61,536 nucleotides of DNA from Salinarimonas sp. (GTDB taxonomy: Bacteria > Pseudomonadota > Alphaproteobacteria > Rhizobiales > Beijerinckiaceae). The stretch lies in NCBI GenBank assembly GCA_020832565.1, contig JAFIEI010000018.1, positions 1-61,536 on the forward strand, read 5' to 3'. The notes below the pieces were generated by a model. The model saw only the letters and a program-made list of their open reading frames with translations. It did not search any database and had not been told where the DNA came from. Positions 59,556 through 61,536 of this stretch are shown piece after piece. Positions within the stretch are counted from its first letter, which is position 1; each line of letters begins with the position of its first letter. The translations under genes and the position numbers were made by a program.

Positions 59556-61226
59556 ATGGGCGGCCACAATACCGATTTCGACGCGCTGATTATCGGTGCG
59601 GGCTTTGCGGGGCTCTACCAGCTGCATCTGCTGCGTGACCGGCTCGGGCTATCAGTGCGGGTGATCGAGGCACAGGACGGAATCGGCGGCACCTGGCAGG
59701 CGAACCGCTATCCCGGTGCGCGCTGCGATTCGGAGAGCCATTCCTATTGCTACTTCTTCTGCGAAGAGATCTACCGCGCCTGGGAATGGAGCGAGCGCTA
59801 TCCCGGGCAGGAGGAGATCCTGCGTTATCTCGATTTCGTCGCCGAGAAGCTCGATCTCGCGCGCGATATCAGCCTCGGCGTGAAGGTCACCGGCGCCCGC
59901 TACGACGAATCGGGCAATCGCTGGATTGTCGAGACGGATCGCGGCGAGACGCTGTCCTGCACCTGGCTCATCACCGCCGTCGGCTGCCTGTCGAGCGCGA
60001 ATATTCCCGATATTCCCGGCCTGAGCGATTTCGCGGGCGACTGGTACCATACCGGGCAATGGCCGCGCGAGGGCGTGGATCTTTCCGGCAAGCGCGTCGG
60101 CCAGATCGGGACGGGCTCGACCGGCATCCAGGCCGCCCCGGCGATTGCCGGGGAAGCGGCGCATCTCACCGTCTTCCAGCGCACGGCGAATTATTCCGTC
60201 CCCGCCCGCAACGCGCCCCTCGACGAAACGCGCAAGCGTTATTTCAAGGATCATTTCGAGGAGATCCGCGCGATCGTCCGGCGCACGCCCAACGGCCACC
60301 CGTTCGAGATCGCGCAGCGCAAGGTCTTCGATGTCGACGACGATGAGCGCCGCCGGCTCTACGAGCAGGCCTGGGAAACGGGCGGCCTGCGCTTTCGCGC
60401 GGTGTTCCAGGATCTGCTGGCCAGCGAGGAATCCAACGCAACCGCCGCCGCATTCATCAAGGAAAAGATCCGCGATATCGTGCGCGACCCGCGCAAGGCG
60501 CGCATTCTTTCCGATATCGACCATCCCTATGCCGCCAAGCGCCCGCCGATCGACACGGAGTATTTCGAGACCTTCAACCGCGACAATGTCGATCTCGTCG
60601 ACCTGCGCGAGGAACCGATCATCCGCATCACGGAAGGCGGCATTCTCACCGCGAAGGCCGAATATCCCCTCGACGTGATCGTCTTTGCCACCGGTTTCGA
60701 TGCGATGACCGGGCCGCTCTTGCGGCTGGGGCTCACCGGGCGCGACGGGGTGAGGCTCGACGAGACCTGGGCGGCGGGGCCGGTGACCTATCTCGGCCTG
60801 CAGATCCCCGGCTTTCCCAATCTCTTCACGGTCACCGGCCCCGGCAGCCCCTCGGTGCTGGTCAACCTGCCGATCGGCATCGAACAGCATGTGGAATGGA
60901 TCGCGGATTGCATCGCCTTCATGCGCGAGCATGGCGTCACCCGGATCGAGCCGCGTATGGAGGCCGCGCTGGCCTGGGGTGCGCATGTGGAGGAGGCGGC
61001 GGGACGCACATTGCTGCCGCAGGTGCCCCATTCCTGGTATCTGGGTGCCAATATCCCCGGCAAGCCGCGCGTCTTCATGCCCTATACCGGTGGCATGGGC
61101 CGCTACCGCGCCATCTGCGACGACATCGCCGAACGCGGCTATCCCGGCTTTAACCTCGACGACACGCCGCAACCCGCTCCGGAGGCGCGCGATTTCGACG
61201 CGCCGGTCTACGCTCCGGGCGTGTGA
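59556..61226 (+). CDS. FAD-containing Baeyer-Villiger-type monooxygenase
   Basis: A 556-residue flavoprotein. Two Rossmann motifs are seen: IIGAGFAGLYQLHLLRD (residues 12-28) for FAD and GKRVGQIGTGSTGIQAAPAIA (about 178-198) for NADPH. Between them lies FAGDWYHTGQWP at residues 159-170, which fits the Baeyer-Villiger fingerprint FxGxxxHxxxWP. The block GGTWQANRYPGARCDSESHSYCY and the C-terminal GPGSPSVLVNLPIGIEQHVEWIAD match cyclohexanone/phenylacetone monooxygenases. It inserts an oxygen next to a ketone to give an ester or lactone. The substrate is unknown, and no lactone hydrolase is adjacent. Confidence 0.92.
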   Translation: MGGHNTDFDALIIGAGFAGLYQLHLLRDRLGLSVRVIEAQDGIGGTWQANRYPGARCDSESHSYCYFFCEEIYRAWEWSERYPGQEEILRYLDFVAEKLDLARDISLGVKVTGARYDESGNRWIVETDRGETLSCTWLITAVGCLSSANIPDIPGLSDFAGDWYHTGQWPREGVDLSGKRVGQIGTGSTGIQAAPAIAGEAAHLTVFQRTANYSVPARNAPLDETRKRYFKDHFEEIRAIVRRTPNGHPFEIAQRKVFDVDDDERRRLYEQAWETGGLRFRAVFQDLLASEESNATAAAFIKEKIRDIVRDPRKARILSDIDHPYAAKRPPIDTEYFETFNRDNVDLVDLREEPIIRITEGGILTAKAEYPLDVIVFATGFDAMTGPLLRLGLTGRDGVRLDETWAAGPVTYLGLQIPGFPNLFTVTGPGSPSVLVNLPIGIEQHVEWIADCIAFMREHGVTRIEPRMEAALAWGAHVEEAAGRTLLPQVPHSWYLGANIPGKPRVFMPYTGGMGRYRAICDDIAERGYPGFNLDDTPQPAPEARDFDAPVYAPGV

Positions 61227-61305
61227 ACCGCGTCAACGCGCATCAGAGCCGGTGGGCAGAGAAAAGCCGAGCCCGGTCGAACCAGCGTGATCCCATCCGC
61301 CGATC

Positions 61306-61536
61306 TCATGGGGTGCAACTGGCCTCCCGTGCATAGAAGGTTGCAAGGCTCTGGTTCGGAGCCGGCTCGAACCGGCCGGCTCCGTCGGCGGAAGCGATGC
61401 GATCGACGCGAAACATGCGGAAATCGTCGCGGAACTCGCACCAGGCGATGAGTGTCCAGACCTTGCCCCAGAAGACGAGGCCGAGGGGGCGGACATGGCG
61501 TGTGGTCTCGCTGCCCGATGCGTCCGCGTAGCCTAG
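61306..61536 (-). CDS. WYL-domain transcriptional regulator, C-terminal part (cut by window edge)
   Basis: The last 76 codons of a gene whose 5' part lies beyond the window. They read LGYADASGSETTRHVRPLGLVFWGKVWTLIAWCEFRDDFRMFRVDRI..., the second half of a WYL domain as in YafY/DeoR-type regulators (PLGLVFWGKVWTLIAWCELR pattern). The stop is at 61306-61308. Such proteins have an N-terminal HTH and a ligand- or nucleic-acid-sensing WYL domain. It converges on the monooxygenase gene with a 79-bp gap, and the last residues (PAPNQSLATFYAREASCTP) are not conserved in my memory of the family. Confidence 0.82.
   Translation of the reverse strand, partial: LGYADASGSETTRHVRPLGLVFWGKVWTLIAWCEFRDDFRMFRVDRIASADGAGRFEPAPNQSLATFYAREASCTP

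Overview
The window is about 61.5 kb of GC-rich bacterial chromosome. Gene content points to an alphaproteobacterium, most likely a member of the Hyphomicrobiales (Rhizobiales). The evidence is a DUF1217/flgF/fliI flagellar block, an NDUFA9-like complex I protein, Zur, GlnE and TolQRAB proteins of alphaproteobacterial type, and an intergenic palindromic repeat of a kind common in that order. A species cannot be named from sequence reading alone. No rRNA, CRISPR array, insertion sequence, transposase, integrase or prophage structural gene was seen, so this is mostly core or ordinary accessory chromosome.

Layout. (1) 1-1200: the remains of a probable toxin gene, a zinc-ribbon antitoxin-like gene, and a tRNA-Leu(GAG). 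(2) 1285-12097: an amino-acid-type ABC binding protein, a glutathione transferase, glnE (nitrogen control), ispG (isoprenoids), zur (zinc), a DUF3137 membrane protein, and the tightly overlapped nucleoside-salvage operon cdd-punA-deoA. (3) 12133-19516: a hydroxypyruvate reductase, a GH65 disaccharide phosphorylase, a GNAT protein with two tandem DUF1330 proteins, pyrF, a glycerophosphodiester phosphodiesterase and a MarC membrane protein. (4) 19573-25229: DUF6522 with a two-domain universal stress protein, a gamma-glutamyltranspeptidase-fold hydrolase coupled to a DUF1045 2H-phosphoesterase, and a HerA-like ATPase. (5) 25403-33587: envelope genes (SGNH hydrolase, lytic transglycosylase, Met-rich Spy-like protein, tilS-cpoB, M48 protease, DUF898).

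(6) 33889-41922: a catabolic block of SDR, TctA, TctB, TctC, a FAD amino-acid oxidase-like protein and a ThDP enzyme, transcribed away from a divergent GntR regulator. A near-perfect 16-bp palindrome lies between the ThDP gene and the regulator. This looks like a complete uptake-and-breakdown module for an unknown carboxylate. (7) 42013-46569: a small membrane protein, an AT-rich gap with a possible small gene, two SDRs, an NDUFA9-like protein and a carnitine dehydrogenase-like enzyme. (8) 46921-50824: glpK, then a sulfide:quinone oxidoreductase-like flavoprotein with a Tat-type leader and a DUF5368 membrane partner, and a divergent NIPSNAP protein.

(9) 51108-58591: tolQ-tolR-tolA-tolB, without ybgC before or pal after, runs directly into a flagellar block (DUF1217, flgF, an unknown coupled gene, fliI). 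A 115-bp fold-back element sits just before fliI. (10) 58737-61536: an SDR with a Baeyer-Villiger monooxygenase, a typical pair for oxidising alcohols to esters or lactones, then the 3' end of a WYL-domain regulator cut by the window edge.

The Tol-Pal genes are split: cpoB-tilS lies about 20 kb from tolQRAB on the other strand, and pal is not in the window. The items judged most worth follow-up are the carboxylate module with its operator, the unknown gene between flgF and fliI, the fold-back element before fliI, the broken toxin next to an antitoxin-like gene, and an SDR whose catalytic Tyr-Lys pair is replaced by Ser-Arg.
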